The notes under the pieces are model-generated. The model was given only the letters and a program-made list of their open reading frames with translations. It was not told the origin of the DNA and did no database searches. A program made the translations under genes and the position numbers. 64,000 nucleotides of DNA from Pterois miles (Eukaryota; Chordata; Actinopteri; Perciformes; Scorpaenidae): NCBI GenBank assembly GCA_947000775.1, contig CAMQGK010000604.1:5944501-6008500 (forward strand). The letters are read 5' to 3'. This document shows, piece by piece, positions 1 to 11,972 of this stretch (within the stretch, counting starts at the first letter, position 1; each line of letters starts with the position of its first letter).

Positions 1-673
1 GAGCCTCGAGTTGAAAAACAAAATCAAATCAGAGTGGAAAAGCGCTCAACGTCATTTGTGTTTTTTCTTATTGTGGTGACTTTTGCTGGATACCTGGAGC
101 TGTATGACTTTACCAACCGTAGTTACCGTAATCTGAACAGAAAACCGTAGGAGGCAAACTGGTGCGGTGCAGTTGTTAATTTAAACTGTACTCTTAACTA
201 TTTCATTGTCCGTGTACAGTTCATGGTTTGTATTAAGGTAATGTTAGCAGTCATTTGGTGGTTGCTTAACACCAACATAAAATAAAAAGTTGCAAACCCA
301 GTCATTAGGATTCATCCTCTGGGAGCCATGAATGTCCGTTCAAAATTCATGGCAGTCCATCAGATGGTTGTTGAGATATTTTAGTCAGGTGTCCCCAGAA
401 CTTGACACTAGCTTGGCTAAAAACTATTCTGTGTGTTCAAAACATGAATACTTAATACAGCACAGAGATGACCATCCTGAGTGGCTTTTTTGTCTGGTTT
501 TGGCTGAAACACAGCAGCGATGTGGTTTGGTTGTTAAGACGGGCGAGCGGAGAATGGTACGGTAACTGTCCAGGTTGCTGTATTATACATCTGTTATTGT
601 CTCTAACTTAGCGAATTTACTAAATTTAAAGAGATTACTGAATCCAAAGAGGAAACTGGAAACAAACCAAAGG

Positions 674-759
<86 letters not shown>

Positions 760-2435
760 GCTAAATGTTTGTGTGTGTCTATGTCAGCTCTGTGTCCTGC
801 AATTTTTTGGCACAGCATGGATCATTGTATGGCCCTTCATTAGAGATAATTATTTTTTCTGCAGTGGGCCTCTCTAAGCTCTGGTTGTGCAGTGAACCAG
901 GCTGTGGACTGAGATTATTATTGAATGTGGAGCCATGAATGCATGGGATTCCACCTCATCAAAGTTTGCACAGATAATTGCTACTATTTGATCTCCCCTA
1001 TCTGAAAAGAAACCGTGTTAATTAGAGGCTTTGATTGGGATGTGAAGAGAAGAGAAACAAACGTGGGCTTTGTTGCCTTGTACACATTTCTCCTCTCTGG
1101 GTTTTGCAGAGCTGGAAGGTTTTTGTGTCCCTAACTTTGATGAGGTCCTTGTGTCAGGACCAGTCCATCGCTGTCTTTGGGAAAATATCCATGTGTGCCC
1201 CATCCTCCGAGCTCATCAGCCATCCGAGTGAACCCAAACAATTCACTGCATTGGTTAGAAGGTTGAAAGTGCTTGTATAATTTGCTGTTTGCACGATGAG
1301 CTCCTAAAGAGGCATAATCTTGTGATCAAAAAGGTTATGATAAGACTTTTCATTTTACAAAATAATATGTGACAAGAAACTAGCCCGTTTGTCCCTTATA
1401 TGTGAGTCACAGAGCTAAGCCCCCATTTTTCTAAAAGATAAATCTCTGTGATATATAGAAACTGGTTCATCAACACTTTTCTTGAAAGTAGTGTATTTCT
1501 AGACTCCTCACTCAATCTTCTGTTGATCTGGATGAAAAAGATTACAAAGTTAAGGACTGGGAGGAGTACATATCCCCTTGCTTTATTCCTATGTGAACCA
1601 AATTGTCAACATTTTTCTGTCTCTTTTCATTATCTAGTATATTCTACTACATACTATATACACAGTAATGCAGCCATATGTCTCTCTTGTGTTGTACCAA
1701 ACAACACATTGATGTTGCTACTGTCGCTTTTGGGAACATAACTTTATGTATCCAGTGTGTTTGTGTGCCTGCATGTGTGAGGAGGTAAATGCAGATGAGA
1801 CGGCAATGAATGAACGTGAAGTTTCCAGCAGGTGGTGCCACAATGACACAGGCTGGACATTTATTCTGTCATACACATTTCTTTACACTTAATTTAATTT
1901 ATTTTATTTTATTTCACTCTATTTATTCAGGCTTGTGTCTTAAACATTCACTGTCATGTGGTTACAGTTCATTTATTAACACCTCCACTGAGCGCCAACC
2001 TGCTGACAATCACATCTTTAACCCATTTGTGTTTGAAACTACTTTTCAGTTTAATTTTGGTGGAAGTGCTCTCTGGGATTGCCTAAGCACGAATGTGAAG
2101 AAAACTTTGACGTCGATAAAACTGTTTTATCTAGTCTTTGGCCACGTGTGACGACTGTTTTTGCAATAGACTCCATTATATTTTAGAATTAAACAGTAGT
2201 CCTGTGTGAAACTACAAGAGTACAAGCAAGTATTTGATATCAATGAACTCATAACAAGCTGAATATCATAGATATGCACACATATGCAGTATAAAAAATG
2301 GGAAACATTTAATAAGCGCAATTTTAGTTTTTCCTTGTTTTTCAAAAATCCTGATTTTGACTATTAATAAAAGTATGTTTTTCCTCTTATATAGATACAG
2401 AAAGTATGTCTGTACAAAACAAATATCAGAACAAA
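1..2435. other. intergenic, no gene seen
   Basis: I see no exon with recognisable protein similarity, no tRNA and no rRNA here. Open frames are short and AT-rich and lack family motifs. The only structured element is the (TG)n tract listed separately. Given the mir-9 gene further on, this may be distal flank of that locus, but that is inference. Confidence 0.6.
676..757. repeat. (TG)n microsatellite, about 41 units
   Basis: An uninterrupted TG dinucleotide run of 82 bp. The apparent reading frames on both strands (poly Cys-Val, poly His-Thr) are artefacts of the repeat. Confidence 0.97.
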
Positions 2436-2437
2436 TA

Positions 2438-2646
2438 CACTCCTGATCAAAATCTTAAGACCAGTTAAAAAATTGCAAGAATTTACGTTTTGCACTGTTG
2501 TGTCTTAAGAAGGTTCTAAGTAGAGTTTCAAAATGCAAAAAGAAGAAATGGGAGCAAGAGAATAAATGTTTTGAGCAGGCAATTTATTGAAAAGAACAAT
2601 TTAACTGAAATAGGCTGTTCATCAGCTGATCAAAAGTGTAAGACCA
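2438..2646 (+). repeat. left terminal inverted repeat of Tc1-like element
   Basis: This arm pairs with the reverse complement of 3778-3986. Differences visible by eye are a handful of substitutions and no length change. Long arms of about 200 bp are typical of the IR/DR group of fish Tc1-like elements. Confidence 0.93.
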
Positions 2647-2694
2647 TAGCTCAAAAAAAACCCTAAAACAGAAATTAAAGTCTCAAAAACAGAC

Positions 2695-3697
2695 TCAGTA
2701 ATGAGTAGCTCCACCATTATTGTTGATCACTTCAAAAATTCGTGTTGGCATGCTTGATGCGAGTGTTTCCAAAAGGCTTGTAGGAATGTTGCTCCAAGTG
2801 GTGAAGATGGCTTCACGAAGGGCATCCACTGTCTGGAACTGATGTCCATTTTTGTAAACTTCCCTTGCCATCCATCCCCAAATGTTCTCAATTGGATTTA
2901 GATCAGGGGAACATGCAGGATGATCCAATAGAGTGATGTTATTCTCCTGAAAAAAATCCTTTGTCAGACGGGCATTGTGAATTGCAGCATTGTCCTGCTG
3001 AAAAACCCAGTCATCACCACACAGACGAGGGCCCTCAGTCATGAGGGATGCCCACTGCAACATCTCCACGTAGCCAGCTGCTGTTTGACGCCCTGCACAA
3101 CCTGGAGCTCCATTGTTCCATTGAAGGAAAAAGCACCCCAGATCATGATGGCGCCCCCTCCGCTGTGCCGTGTTGAAAAAATCTCAGGTGGCATCTCCTT
3201 GTCATGCCAGTAGCGTTGGAAGCCATCAGGACCATCAAGGTTACATTTTTTCTCATCAGAGAATAAAACTTTCTTCCAACTTTGAACGTCCCATGTTTGG
3301 TGCTCCCTTGCAAAGGCCAAACGGGCAATTTTGTGGCGTTGACGGAGACGTGGCCTTTGAAGATGTTTTTTGTTTTTGAAGCCGTTCCTTTGCAGATGCC
3401 GTCTGATGGTTATTGGGCTGCAGTCAGCACCAGTAATGGCCTTAATTTGGGATGAGGATCGTCCCGTGTCTTGACGGACAGCCATTCGGATCCTCCGGCT
3501 CAGTGCCGGTGAGATTTTTTTGGGTCTACCACTTGATTTTTTGTTCCATAAACCTCAGGATCTTTTAAGAAATGCAAAATGACTGTCTTACTGCGTCCAA
3601 CCTCAGCAGCGATGGCACGCTGTGAGAGGCCTTGTCTATGCAGCTCAACAATCCTGCCACGTTCGAAGGCAGTGAGTTTTTTTGCTTTTCCCATCAA
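2695..3697 (-). pseudogene. Tc1-like transposase, two frameshifts
   Basis: Reading on the minus strand starts at 3697 (MMGKAKKLTAFERG...). An N-terminal helix-turn-helix region (LSQRAIAAEVGRS) is followed by a frameshift in a T/A homopolymer at about 3537-3542. The second frame carries the first catalytic Asp (LFSDEKKCNL). A second single-base loss near 3090-3096 shifts to the last frame, which carries the second Asp (FQQDNAAIH) and the Glu (SPDLNPIENIWG), and ends at the stop at 2695-2697. All three residues of the DDE triad are therefore still encoded, but in different frames. Total span is about 334 codons, the usual length of a Tc1 transposase. Both breaks look like one-base deletions. 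Confidence 0.95.
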
Positions 3698-3777
3698 GAG
3701 GTCTTGACAGTGTGATTACTTGACAGAAAATGACATGGAATCCAAATTTTTGCACAGATTTGGGCTTTTAAAGGATG

Positions 3778-3986
3778 TGGTCTTAAACTTTTGATCAGCT
3801 GATGAACAGCCTATTTCAATTAAATTGTTCTTTTCAATAAATTGCCTGCTCAAAACATTTAGTCTCTTGTTCCCATTTCTTCTTTTTGCATTTTGAAACT
3901 CTACTTAGAACCTTCTTAAGATACAACAGTGCAAAATGCAAATTCTTGCAATTTTTTAACTGGTCTTAAGATTTTGATCAGGAGTG
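3778..3986 (-). repeat. right terminal inverted repeat of Tc1-like element
   Basis: Reverse complement of the left arm at 2438-2646, ending in GGAGTG next to the TA target duplication. Confidence 0.93.
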
Positions 3987-4182
3987 TATATATATGTAGT
4001 TTTTATATAGTTTTTTGTATATTACATATAGTTTTTGGGCTCAGATGGGTTAAAAACCTGCTTCACTAAACTCATTTGTGACTGAAGTGACAATAAATTT
4101 AAAATCTTTCCAAATTTAAAGTAACAAGCAAAGAATTTGATGATTTTTAACCTATAAAACTACAGGTTATTGTACTGTTTTC

Positions 4183-4262
4183 AATTTCAAATGGGCTTTA
4201 TTGGCATTTAAGTTTCAACTACAGTGAGGCCAAAGCATCTAAATACAAATTGTCATTAGCAG
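4183..4262. repeat. possible LINE/SINE 3' tail
   Basis: The stretch with GGGCTTTATTGGCATTT resembles a sequence I recall from the ends of dispersed non-LTR elements in fish. It is short and no coding part remains, so the assignment is tentative. Confidence 0.35.
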
Positions 4263-6393
4263 TCATCACACAGTGGAGCATCTCAGTAAGATTTCATCAC
4301 AACTGGTCAGGAGATGTATTGCTCAGAGGTTACTGGTCACATTGGTGGTTTATACTGTAGCACAGTTTACATGTACAGGGAGCATCAGTGAGGGCTCTGT
4401 CTTCCTCTTTCACACTCAACTGCAGCTTCATCTCATTCATGCTGCTGAATGAACTCCACACACACTTTCTCTACTCTGACTACAAATTTAGCTCACTGTT
4501 ATGTTTGCTGTCCTGGACTTTTTCAGTGCAGAATATAAAACGTCAGAATCAACGAGCTTTTAATGATGGATGGTGTTCAGCCTTGTTTACTTTCTCTTGA
4601 ACTGTGATTATCCATTTCTAAATTGACTAGAAAGTCAAATCTGGTCTAATTTTAATGATAAATTCACTGTTATGCTCGATGTTCACCTTGTAATAAAATA
4701 AAAATCTATATTTTACTTAGGACAAACACACTGAGGGAATTCACAGCTATAGCTCTCATATGCTAAATTGTCGCTCATTTAAATTAGAGCAGTTACAAAT
4801 AATTCAAGAACACGTCTTATGGATTAATAATGTATGAACATGATATTAACCTTTTGGGATAATTGCATGTTTCTTGAGCTGAAAGAAAAGTTAATCATTA
4901 TGGAAATAGCAAAAATATAATGACCCTTGATTTGAAATATATCCTCAGTCCTAAAAATAATCATGTTTTAGGCCACTAACGGAGACAAAAAGAAGCAAGT
5001 TAACTTGATAACTACAGATTCATCTGCTTTATGGAGACACATTGTATTTGCTAATATGAACATTGAAGTAAATACATATGAGGCACACTGTCGTTGGAAT
5101 AACTGGGCATTTTCAGCAGTAAAATCAGTTTAAACATCATGTCGACTGTGAAGCGTTTACCTATGAGACAATAAGTGGAAACTAGGCAGCATCTGGTTAC
5201 AGCTTGCCAACGGCTTGTATGTTTAATTACTTTTGTTTTTAAATTACATTGTAGGAAATTAAGCTTTAATAGGTACCAAGAGCCCATTTACATTTTTTGA
5301 CGATCCCTTTGTCTGTTTTAGTAAATGATGAATCATTTGAATGGCACTTTAATCTGCAAACCAATTAGCACAAGTGTGGCTCCTGTGTTGTCATGTTGCA
5401 AGTCCACACATGCATTTGATTCTGTGGTTAAAAATATATCGAGTTATCGCTGCAAGAAACTCATGTCATTCAGCCAGATGTACAAAAGCTACTGATCAGA
5501 CGGGGAAATTAAACAAATTACAATATTTAAATGGAAATGTGTTTAGCTCCATTCTTGCCTTTGTTTTTGGACACGATACAAGCACTGTAAGTGTCTTCAC
5601 CCCATGAAGATGACTCATTGTGTTTGAGGATGTAAAACACACAGTCACAAATTCTTCAAACGTAATACCCAATCTCAGAGACTCAGAGTTTATATCATGG
5701 TCCGTGGTACAAATAGTCAAGCAGTGTCATAATAACCGAGGATCATAGGATGATTTGTTGCATTAGGGCTTTAATGCTCAAGGTGCTGATCTTTATGCAC
5801 TCCATATAGACTGATATTTCTGCACCGGTGACGTTTCTAGTAGAGGTTTGTTTTTCTGCACTGGCCAAATTTAGAACTGGGCTGATTTTGCAAATAGAAA
5901 ACACACATCTAACACTATCACACCAACGTACCTGTCACCAGTCATGATTAAAGTCTTGTTTTATTATAGCCATTCTCCTGAAGAGGTCCCTGCAGCTCCT
6001 ATGCATTTGGGAAGTATGGGATACTTACTTAACTCAGCACAGGTGTTTCTATATATGTGTCTTTATCTGAGGTGAGGAGTTGACACAAAACTCTGTTACA
6101 AACCTCTAGAAAAGAGAGGTTGTGTGACGTACTCCCTCAAAAAGAGAAAAGAAATAAATGCTTTCTGACTCTCACTGTCATCAGCGGAGGCTTATAGCCC
6201 TGTGGAGTCCAAGGTCATTTTAGTATATTTTTCACTTTCTGTGCATTATGTTTTAAACTGTCCTTACCCCACATGCGTGGTGTCTTTTATTCAGCACAAA
6301 CTCTGCTGAAAGTTTTTGAGTATAGAGCTGCCAGGAGCTCTAAATACAATAAAAATGGCACAGATACCTTTACAAATGTACAAATCTGTAGTG

Positions 6394-6477
6394 CAATTCA
6401 GTTCAGTTTATTTTTATATAGCGTCAAATCACAACCAAAGTTATTTCAAGATGCTTTTCATGTAGAGCAGGTCTAGA
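6394..6477. repeat. fragment of common teleost interspersed repeat
   Basis: CAGTTCAGTTTATTTTTATA followed by AGCGTCAAATCACAACCAAA and a GTCTAGACTGTA end matches the pattern of a very common fish repeat that carries TATATAGCGCCAAATCACAA. Only the conserved tail is present. Confidence 0.5.
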
Positions 6478-7924
6478 CTGTACTCTATAATCATATATTA
6501 TTATCAATATTACTATAATAATACTGTAATACTAGTCTATAATGGGGATAATCACTCAGAACAGTTGAATATTGTATAAAAGTACTATTTCATTACTTAT
6601 ACACCCAAATACAGCAGAAGTTTTGTGAAGCAGTTTTATTCCCTTTTCACTGAAAGTATACATATGACTGTAACTTAATGAAATATCAATAATCCACAGT
6701 TTTAAAAGGGTCTACAGGCCCACATCAGCACTTGTTTTTCCATATTGCCTCGCCATGATGTGTAAAAGTTTTGTTACTGTAGATCCACTGATGACAGACT
6801 CCAGATTGGTGAGGAGCTGCCACTATGTCCACACATGCATCTGAAACAGCCTCAGTCTGTTTCATCATGTTGTTCTTCAGCTGTATATCCTCAAGATTTT
6901 CCTCTTTCTTCTAAATCAAAAGACTGAATAATAATAGAAAAAAACTTTTTCTAATTATATGGAATCTGGGCTTATTTAGCTGCTGAAAAGAAACTCGTAG
7001 GGCTGCAGCAGCCCCTTAAATTTGCCAAATAAGGAGTAGCGCTGATGAGGTGAGAAACAGAGAATGCCTAAAACAAACTGTTGAGGGGCTCCAGCAAAAC
7101 AGCCAGGGGCTTAAGATATATTAAATTACCATGATTGGGACTTAAGGCATGGTTAAAGCCTGTTTGAGAGGCTGGGGAGCCTCATAGCAGAGCTATTCAT
7201 GTCTGGGGAGCTGGGTCAATAGGTTGGGGAAGTTCACAGGACCTGATTCTATTCTTATGCAAACGCAGAGTACAAGACCTAAAGCTCACTGAGTTGGAAG
7301 ATATAAATGACTGGAAAATCATCTGCTGCCCTCCACAGACACAAACCTGGTCTACAGCTGCCTACTCCTCATTCATGAGGTAGAGTGACAGTGCCTGAGT
7401 TCACTCTGAACTTCTCACTTCCTACTCCAAAAGTGAAATGGTGATATGAAATGTGCCACAATTTGGCACTTTCACACTTTCTCTGATAAACTGTGAGTGT
7501 TAAATCGAGTCTAGTAGGAAATGTGCTCCATATTGTAGTTTGAAGCAGTGTAATGAATGGGATGTCATGATAAGTATTAGTTTATTTACGTATTATAACA
7601 GCACATAAAAGCATGCTTTGTTCTTAGCAGCGCAGCCTGAAAATTAATTTCTCAGCTTTGGTGAGTAATTCGACCTCTGACTCCTACGACAATAGACAAC
7701 ATCTATCTCTATCTGTTGACAAGTAGAAAATCTGAGCAGAGTGAACGGATGAATACACACTGAGTGGCGTGAGAGCGAACACCTGCAGCCAGCAGCTCAT
7801 GAGTTCCCCGGTCAAAGACGAATCGTTGAGCTTGATGCTCAAATGTGATAAAATCATGAGAAGGGTAGAGCCATTAAAAGTACGCTGACACCTTTATGTG
7901 ATGGTTGAACATCTCATGGGCTTT

Positions 7925-8207
7925 AATATGCTGCTTTAACAGCCTCCGCTCTCAACGTTTTGGTTCCTGGCTGCAGGGATTTGCTCCCATTCAGCCACAA
8001 GAGCATCAATGATATCCAACACTGGTGTGCTGAGTGATAATTAGGCCTGGCTAGGGTTGAGGTCAGGGCTCTCTGCAGGCCACTCAGATTCCTCCATACC
8101 AAACGCTGAACACCATTTCTTCATGGACTTCTCTTTGTCTTCATTGTGATATTGAAATAGGAGACATTCATCCTGAAACTGTTACCACAAAGTCAGAAGC
8201 CTGCTAA
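7925..8207 (-). mobile_element. decayed Tc1/mariner-type transposase fragment
   Basis: The segment contains TTTAACAGCCTCCGCTCT, TTTGCTCCCATTCAGCCACA and GGGTTGAGGTCAGGGCTCT, words found in order in a widespread fish Tc1/mariner-like element. Read on the minus strand, the GGTTGAGGTCAGGGCT part corresponds to the SPDLNP box before the third catalytic residue. Several internal deletions have removed intervening sequence and no open frame remains. The ends and target duplication are not visible. Confidence 0.7.
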
Positions 8208-8250
8208 AATATCACTGCAGCAGATTTTACTGTAATTGGAACTAATTGAC

Positions 8251-8395
8251 AGTGATGGAATGTAACTAAGTAAATTTACTCAGGTATTGTGCTTAAGTAC
8301 ATTTTGAGGTACTTGTATTTGCATTTTCCTGCTACTTTATACTTCTACTCCACTACTACAACCAACATCGTACTTTTTACTGCATTACATTTATT
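8251..8395. repeat. teleost interspersed repeat fragment
   Basis: The run from GTGATGGAATGTAACTAAGT through GTACATTTTGAGGTACTTGT to TACTTCTACTCCACTAC follows a high-copy fish repeat that I recognise from its alternating AAGTAC and TACTTG words. It is diverged and probably truncated on the right. Confidence 0.6.
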
Positions 8396-8834
8396 TGACA
8401 GCTGTAAGCTATTGTCATGTAGATTATCAGTACAATACTGGCTGCATGGTTGGCAGCAGTTTACTATTAATTTTACAGCAGTCCTACTGTAATCTACTTT
8501 ACAATATATTACTGTAATCATACATGTACAGAATTACAGTACATTACTGATTGATTGATTCTTGATTTAAGAGTAGACATCTGGCAGCAGGGTTCCCAGT
8601 ACATGGCTGTGTTTGCTTCCTGTAAACTTAATTTAGAGTGTATTACTATTATAAAAGAAAGTGCTTTGCAGATTCTGATTGTTAATACAAAAAATAAACT
8701 GCTAAATTATGATATATTATGGATTTAAACCACACCGCAGCAAATAAAGTAGCTGAAATTAGCCCCACCATTACCAGCTGCAATATTAGTGACAGTAAAC
8801 ATTATTAAACATTATATAATAATATTAGTAACTA

Positions 8835-9360
8835 AGGATGCTAATTTTGCAAAAGTTTTTAACCGATAAATCGACCCTAGTTAACGATTATTAACTGTTA
8901 ACCACCAAGATTTATGCCTCACATGCAGCGGTGCACCAGCTGCAGTATATGAGCACAACAGTTGGCGGTGGCTTCGTGCCTACTGTAGCGTAACTTCAGC
9001 GGGTTTCTGACAGACCGTTTGTGTGTGGCAGCGGTGAGTGTGGGTTTGTTGGCAGCGCTGTGAACGTAGCTGTATCATACAGTGTGTGTACAGTTTATTT
9101 GTCGGTGATATAAATGCCACGAGGCTACAAGCTACAGCCTCTCCTCTCAAAGGGAGCCAACTTCCTATTTTCCATATATTCCCGGCTCAGGCTATCTTAA
9201 TGTGGGCTCTTAAGGTGGACAAGCTTTTTCCTTAAAGTGGTGAGCAGCTCTTCTGAGTTTTTCCTCAGCTTTTTAATCAATTTTTAATATTTCTTTTAAC
9301 CGTTCAACTTTTATGATTAAAATGCTTAATGTTGGTTAACAGTTAATTATTAACATCCCC
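8835..9360 (+). mobile_element. non-autonomous hAT-like element, copy 1
   Basis: Imperfect terminal inverted repeats (AGGATGCTAATTTTG at the left; reverse complement GGGGATGTTAATAATT at the right) bound a 526-bp element with no coding capacity. The flanking octamers AGTAACTA and AGTGGTTA match at 6 of 8 positions, as expected of an old hAT 8-bp duplication. The inside, from GCCTACTGTAGCGTAACTTC to GAGGCTACAAGCTACAGC, is shared in reverse orientation with the element at 49,551-50,627, which shows that this is a dispersed family. Confidence 0.75.
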
Positions 9361-11560
9361 AGTGGTTACTTTAAAGCATCACTAGATATAATGCATAATG
9401 ATTACTATTACTTCTGGTACAGTAGTATATTTTGATGCTAATGCCTATGCACTAAGTAATATTTTGAATGACCATCGGCCAATCCTTGAATAACAGCCAA
9501 AAATAATTGATTGATTCTGGACTGTGAGTAAAACTCTCTGCACAACAGACAGAGAAATGTTACTTCATCTTTAAATGTTTTGAAAAATTTATTTACATAC
9601 AATAGTACTGTTTGTGAAAAAAACATTTTTGACTCACATGACCTTTGACTTCCTTAAGAGGCCCTGGGGACACACATTTCTTTCTGTCTTTGTGTCTTTC
9701 TATGAAATACGATATTCTCCGATTAGAGAGAAAAAGCCATACTCACTATTGGGATGTTATTTAACAACGCTGGGTCAGCTGGAGAACACGCACGTGTCTG
9801 TCGGCTTGTGCCGGGTCAAGTCGTGTCCCAGGAGAGTGAAAGGTCATGATCCCTCTGTCCAGCAGCAGATTGAGCTCTGTGAACACGAGGGCGCCACATT
9901 GTGGGAGGCACTTCACTAATCTGCAGCTGAACGCTGCAGACAGGCTGCATGTAGGCTGCACACCTGAATCACAAGTTGGTTCATAATGCCATCGTGTGAG
10001 ATTACTGTACATGGCATCGCTTTCATTATTGTAGGAATCTGGTTGGAGTCTTTGTGCAGATGACATTAACCGTTTATGCATATGTATCATTTTATTATTA
10101 TTCTATAAATTTCTACAAACAGAAAAAATGCATCAGATTTTAGTCAGATTCTCAAAGGTTTAGTCAAGAAAGGCTTTCAGCCTGTAGCTTTTTGATAACA
10201 CATTTTAAAAACACTGAACAGAGAGATGTACTCACGTTACAGTCTTGTTAACCTGTTTGGTAGAGTGCACTATAGTCACTAAGAGTTTACATTTAATAAT
10301 TTGTTCTCTTTGTCATTGATGTAAGCAGAGGCCTGTGTACCTGTTTACTGGTTCACCATAGTTTGGTGTACGAAAGAAAGTAGCATACGCCTATATATGG
10401 GAGATATACACAGCATGACAATGCAAACAATATGCAACGACAGTATATTATAGAGGAGATGTGTCGCCAGATGGTGCAGCACTTGTTTTAAGTCAGCTGC
10501 CTCTGTCCAAGGTGCTGACACACATCTGCCTTTATGGACTGTTTCAACACTGTAAATAATAACACAGTCATCAGATTTCTCCAACATTTATTTTATTGAG
10601 TAAAGAACAAAACATGTCATTCAGCTCGATTTGATCATCCCAAATGCCATAATGCCATGTGAATACATTAACCATGTGTGAATGAATAAAAACAACATTT
10701 TAATTTGAAATACCTTTAAAAAATCCCAATGAAATCACAAATAACCAACAAAGACAAAAAGTCAATATTATTTTGTCAAAAGAAAGCTGGGTCATAAATC
10801 AGTGATCACATTTCAGCCAAACATGTTTACTCTTTATTTATTTTTAAATGATTCTCAAAAAGCAAATAAATATTCAATTATATCTAGATGATTTCCTTTC
10901 AGTGTTAAAACTCATTCAAACCTGCTGTTTTAATTTAATTTATGAACTGTGGCTACAGCTGTATTTGCAGGTATTGGCCTGTGAATCCATGTGATCAGCA
11001 CACTAACACGAGGCCTGAAGATCCTCCACAGCGTGATGGCATCAGCATCATTATGGTCCTTTTCTAAAAGAGACAAAAACATAAGAAATCAGAATCAGCT
11101 CTGTAATTCAACATTTACATCTATGTGCAGGTATAGCCAGATAAAATGAGCATTTACACTTTTCTCACACGGATTGCGTCATCTCAGCACATGTAGCTAC
11201 TCATGTCTAATGATGTTGAGGCGGGAGCTTGATGTGAGATCAGCCCTGCAGCCATGCCGCTGCCAGATTCGCCAAATTATATATAAAGAGGTTCTAGGAC
11301 AATTTAATCCCACTGGGAGACATGGTAAGACCCTTTCTTTGCCAATTTTCACCCTCTCTCTCATTCAAACCTCCTCTTTCTTCTTGCAGCTCCACAATGC
11401 AGGACCGTGCTTTCTTTCTTTTTTCATGTTCTCTCATATCTTTTCTCAGTATGGCTGCCACCCCCGAGCCCCTCAGACAGCATGCAGTTTATGCAAATCA
11501 TCATCTTTTCATGCTCAAAGTTGAATGAGACCTCAACAGAATCTATCTCCCTCTCCCCCC

Positions 11561-11561
<1 letters not shown>

Positions 11562-11597
<36 letters not shown>
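11562..11597. repeat. (AC)n microsatellite
   Basis: A pure AC run of about 18 units directly after a C-rich stretch. Confidence 0.95.
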
Positions 11598-11599
<2 letters not shown>

Positions 11600-11722
11600 G
11601 TCTTCACTGTCATTCTTTTCATTGCAGTTTTTGTTTCTTAATTTCAAATCCTTAACTTGATTACTCAGCACAGGTGGGCATACTGAAGTGAGGTGGGCTC
11701 TGAGAGGAGAGGAAGACGAAGA

Positions 11723-11838
<116 letters not shown>

Positions 11839-11921
11839 AGGGAGGTGGCTGGTGAAGTGACGTTAAGTGGTGGATGGATGAACACAAGAGTTTGGAGTTG
11901 GTTGGGGAGGAAGAGAGAGGC

Positions 11922-11926
<5 letters not shown>

Positions 11927-11967
<41 letters not shown>
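11927..11967. repeat. (GT)n microsatellite
   Basis: A 41-bp pure GT run, the third dinucleotide tract within 410 bp. Confidence 0.95.

Positions 11968-11972
<5 letters not shown>

Larger units (their letters stand above)
2438..3986 (-). mobile_element. Tc1-like DNA transposon, full length, inactive
   Basis: The 1,549-bp element begins CACTCCTGATC and ends GATCAGGAGTG, flanked on both sides by TA (2436-2437 and 3987-3988), the target-site duplication of Tc1/mariner elements. Inverted terminal repeats of about 209 bp lie at 2438-2646 and 3778-3986; by eye they differ at roughly seven positions. A single transposase gene lies on the minus strand between them. Its reading frame is broken twice, so this copy is non-autonomous now. 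The close match of the two terminal repeats suggests a fairly recent insertion. Confidence 0.95.
3989..7924. other. intergenic, no gene seen
   Basis: No exon or RNA gene could be supported. Open frames of 60-80 codons occur on both strands but have no recognisable motifs. Two short stretches (4183-4262 and 6394-6477) resemble 3' ends of dispersed fish repeats and are listed separately. Confidence 0.55.

Noticed and set aside
575..877. 100-codon frame across the TG tract
   Set aside because: Most of it is poly Cys-Val from the dinucleotide repeat.
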